From PXAP01 sp964421595 (lineage in GTDB: Bacteria; Bacteroidota; Bacteroidia; Bacteroidales; PUMT01): DNA of 64,000 bases. The notes under the pieces are model-generated. The model ran no database searches. It was not told the origin of the DNA and saw only the letters and a list, made by a program, of their open reading frames with translations. A program made the translations under genes and the position numbers. This document shows positions 62,026-64,000 of this stretch, piece by piece; position 1 is the stretch's first letter; each line of letters starts with the position of its first letter. The stretch covers positions 1 through 64,000 of the forward strand of contig CAYQXY010000006.1 in the NCBI GenBank assembly GCA_964421595.1, in the 5' to 3' direction.

Positions 62026-62388
62026 CTAGATTAACTTTTCTTCATCTTTGACATACAGGGTATCGTCGCCCGATTCTCCTGTCCTGATCTTGTAGCTGTT
62101 ATCTACCGGCATTACGAAAATTCTTCCGTCACCAATTTCCCCGGTTTTAGCCGATTGAATTATTGCGTCAATTGTTCTTTCGACGTTTTGATCCCTCACT
62201 ACAATAGACACAAGAATCCTTTCTATTGAGCCTGTGTCGTAGACTACGCCTCTGTAGATGCGTCCTTGTCTGGCCTGACCAATGCCTCTGACCTCCCAGA
62301 AGGAGAAAAAATCAATATCGGCTTCATGAAGGGCTTTTTTTACCTCTTCAAATTTTGTTTTTCTGATTACTGCCTCAATCCGTTTCAT
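62026..62388 (-). CDS. glnK: P-II family nitrogen regulatory protein
   Basis: A 120-residue trimeric signal protein sensing 2-oxoglutarate and ATP/ADP. It opens MKRIEAVIRKTKFEEVKKAL; the T-loop region is VRGIGQARQGRIYRGVVYDT (about 33-52), with Tyr at 45 and 50 corresponding to Tyr46 and Tyr51 of E. coli GlnK. SAKTGEIGDGRIFVMPVDNS (about 79-98) and KIRTGESGDD follow. The T-loop lead-in is one residue shorter than in E. coli and lacks the acidic TELYRG pattern; about eight extra residues (YVKDEEKLI) end the protein. Adjacent amt marks it as GlnK-type. Confidence 0.92.
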   Translation of the reverse strand: MKRIEAVIRKTKFEEVKKALHEADIDFFSFWEVRGIGQARQGRIYRGVVYDTGSIERILVSIVVRDQNVERTIDAIIQSAKTGEIGDGRIFVMPVDNSYKIRTGESGDDTLYVKDEEKLI

Positions 62389-62424
62389 AGTTTTAATTTA
62401 TTGAAGATGTTTTAGATATGGTGT

Positions 62425-63180
62425 TTAAAAAGATAAACCAATGACCATGTATATATTGCCGGCTTCGGGGTTTAATACCAGAGAAGAAAAGGCCGGAACA
62501 GAAAAAGCTTCACTGAACCTGATGTCTTTGGAAAGTGTGATACCCAGGTTAATCAGTCCTGCTGATTCTCCATACCATCCTTCCGCACCTTGTTCAGTAT
62601 CCGGATTATCAAGCGCTATTCCTGCGAACAAGTCTATGCCTGTATCTCTGTATGATGTTGAATAGCCTAATTCAAGGTATTTAGCAAAATAATTTTCGCC
62701 ATCCGGATTTGTTCCATCGGCACCATACAGGTTCATTGCGAACAGAACGGATAAAGGAAAGGATTCTGTTCCGTTAAAGCTCACCATCCCTTCTATAGTA
62801 TGGCCAGTTTCACCTTCCTTGTAATTAAAATACCTGTCTCTTGAAAATGGGATGTCGGATGGGAAAAAATAGTCGGTTACAGTAAATGTAAGAAAATCGG
62901 CAGGTGTGTAAGATATATACAAATCAGCCTCCGTCAGTGCCGAACCTGCACCAAGTCCGTATGAACCCCAGAACCCAATAGCCAGTCCGCTATTACCTGC
63001 AGCATACTCAATATAAGGTTGCACATGAGGGGAGGGGCCACCCAGGTTTAAGCCTCTCCATATATACCTGCTGACGATATCGGCTCCGAAGGTAAGGTTT
63101 GATCCTTCAGGTTCATTTGGCTGTGAAACTAATGGAAAAAAAACCATTATCAGCAGAATTGAAATTGAACTCTTTTTCAT
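62425..63180 (-). CDS. TorF/gcw_chp-family putative outer-membrane porin
   Basis: About 251 residues from ATG 63180, which gives a signal peptide (MKKSSISILLIMVFFPLVSQ); an upstream in-frame start at 63246 would overlap the promoter. The body matches the gcw_chp family: LTFGADIVSRYIWRGLNLGG (about 28-47), PYIEYAAGNSGLAIGFWGSY, LTEADLYISYTPADFLTFTV and the closing IYMVIGLSF beta-signal. It should be a small beta-barrel. It lies 36 bases in front of glnK-amt on the same strand, so it may be a nitrogen-regulated porin for ammonium or small nitrogen compounds; that is inference from context. Confidence 0.8.
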   Translation of the reverse strand: MKKSSISILLIMVFFPLVSQPNEPEGSNLTFGADIVSRYIWRGLNLGGPSPHVQPYIEYAAGNSGLAIGFWGSYGLGAGSALTEADLYISYTPADFLTFTVTDYFFPSDIPFSRDRYFNYKEGETGHTIEGMVSFNGTESFPLSVLFAMNLYGADGTNPDGENYFAKYLELGYSTSYRDTGIDLFAGIALDNPDTEQGAEGWYGESAGLINLGITLSKDIRFSEAFSVPAFSSLVLNPEAGNIYMVIGLSF

Positions 63181-63216
63181 GATTTTGATTTTATAAATGA
63201 ATATGATAATTATTGG

Positions 63217-63247
63217 CAAAAGTAAAATAAAAAATCTTACCCCCAAA
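63217..63247 (-). promoter_or_regulatory. Consensus Bacteroidota promoter of the porin-glnK-amt operon
   Basis: Read leftward, TTTG at 63247-63244 and TACTTTTG at 63224-63217 are separated by exactly 19 bases, matching TTTG-N19-21-TAnnTTTG. The start codon at 63180 follows after 36 bases. This is the cleanest promoter in the window. Confidence 0.75.
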
Positions 63248-64000
63248 TAAAAGTGAATAAAAAGTTGAAAAAGTATAAAATATAAAGTAACACCCCCATA
63301 AAAAAGGGGGGGTATGATATAAAAAAAGATATAAATAGTTCTGAATTGATGTAATTAGTAAAAAATGGCAACTCCGATTTTCAATATAAACCTTTGGTTA
63401 GTTGCTTGAACTATAAATTACTTATGAAGAAGATGCAGGAAAAATATATGTTTTGGTCTGCTTTTATGCTTCGGCAATTACTTGTATTTTCTGCTTCCAC
63501 ATAAAATACTTTGTCAGTTGTGACATTTCCTATGAGAATGCATCATATTGGGAATGTGAGTTTAGGCGCAATATCATTGCCGATTTCAAGAGCAGATTGG
63601 AAAGGCCTGCAGGGAGAGTCTTCGGCTACATTAACTGATACACCCTGGACAAATTACAACTGGATAGGATATACCCAAACTGTTGATCTGTCTCAATTGC
63701 ATGCCTACATGCAAATATTCAGAAACAATGACGCGTCTCATCGACAATCCAGACAAGGTGAGTTTCCGTCACGAGAGCATAAAGCAAAGTACCGCGTAGC
63801 GCCTTAGTCCAACGACTATTAGGGATCTGCTCATGAAACGGAAGTTATGACAAAGAGAGCCCGGTATTCTCGAAGATCATGGAGCGTAACGAGGCGGAAG
63901 GTGAAAAGGATGCAGGACTCATTATGCCGGTCTGCTCAAATCTCCTGGAATTTTTGAAGGACAAAAAACCGGGATAGCAGCTTAATATCTGCATTATTAA
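63248..64000. other. Unassigned right end
   Basis: About 750 bases with no recognised gene. A hairpin of ACCCCC and GGGGGT arms lies at about 63290-63313, upstream of the porin promoter. From about 63540 the composition becomes more GC-balanced than usual intergenic DNA here. A 98-codon open frame at 63511-63807 has no protein-like features. No tRNA or IS end was recognised. Confidence 0.3.

Noticed and set aside
63511..63807. A 98-codon open frame at the right end
   Set aside because: No domain, signal peptide or start signal; the composition looks like translated non-coding DNA.
63540..64000. Group II intron or IS end
   Set aside because: The even composition and small inverted repeats raised the idea, but no domain V hairpin, reverse transcriptase or terminal repeat could be found.

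Overview
The window reads as chromosomal DNA of a Bacteroidota bacterium, probably an anaerobic Bacteroidales/Marinilabiliales-type organism. The signs are several proteins with type IX secretion (T9SS) C-terminal sorting domains, a gliding-type type B sorting protein beside two PorP/SprF proteins, few clear Shine-Dalgarno sequences, promoters of the TTTG / TAnnTTTG type, a BASS symporter, a butyrate kinase, and the DAHP synthase-chorismate mutase fusion typical of the phylum. The species cannot be named from the sequence.

Layout. 1-14.7 kb is an accessory stretch: an AAA_14/DUF4143 ATPase, a secreted GH9 cellulase, a broken pirin gene, a DUF5996 protein, a large secreted lamin-tail/CotH protein, then about 1.3 kb of gene debris (IS1182-type transposase remnant, a stray T9SS sorting-tail end, a beheaded FISUMP-domain gene), and finally an XRE regulator, an S41 peptidase and a carboxypeptidase-regulatory-like protein. 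15.0-26.0 kb is a one-direction sugar cluster: split transketolase, a ribose-type ABC importer with a DUF2291 partner, a secreted DUF1593 nucleoside-hydrolase-like protein, an FGGY kinase that is not a good glycerol kinase, and a fucose-isomerase-like enzyme. 26.0-28.3 kb holds a DUF134 regulator with a perfect palindrome around its own promoter, two NifX/MTH1175-like proteins and a DUF89 protein. 28.3-33 kb holds a BASS transporter, a secreted YD-like protein, a methyltransferase and a PAS-LuxR regulator.

33.2-38.0 kb is a T9SS surface locus (secreted protein, type B sorting protein, two SprF paralogues). 38.0-44.9 kb carries butyrate kinase, an acyl-CoA dehydrogenase and a leucine-degradation core (biotin carboxylase and carboxyltransferase subunits of methylcrotonyl-CoA carboxylase, with a LiuC-like hydratase between them).

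45.3-59.7 kb is the highlight: two divergent aromatic amino acid operons, trpEGDCFBA leftward and tyrA-aroF/CM-aroB-aroD-aroE-aroA-aroC rightward. The intergenic region between them carries two classic ribosome-mediated attenuators back to back. The trp side has a 26-codon leader with three consecutive Trp codons followed by a terminator hairpin. The aro/tyr side has a 25-codon leader with six Phe and two Tyr codons, a perfect 9-bp antiterminator pairing and a terminator hairpin. No leader gene of this kind would be found by ordinary ORF calling. aroK and pheA are absent from the window.

The right end has a SPOR lipoprotein, then a leftward gcw_chp porin-like gene, a P-II protein and an ammonium transporter, driven by a near-perfect Bacteroidota promoter. 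The last 0.75 kb has no recognisable gene.
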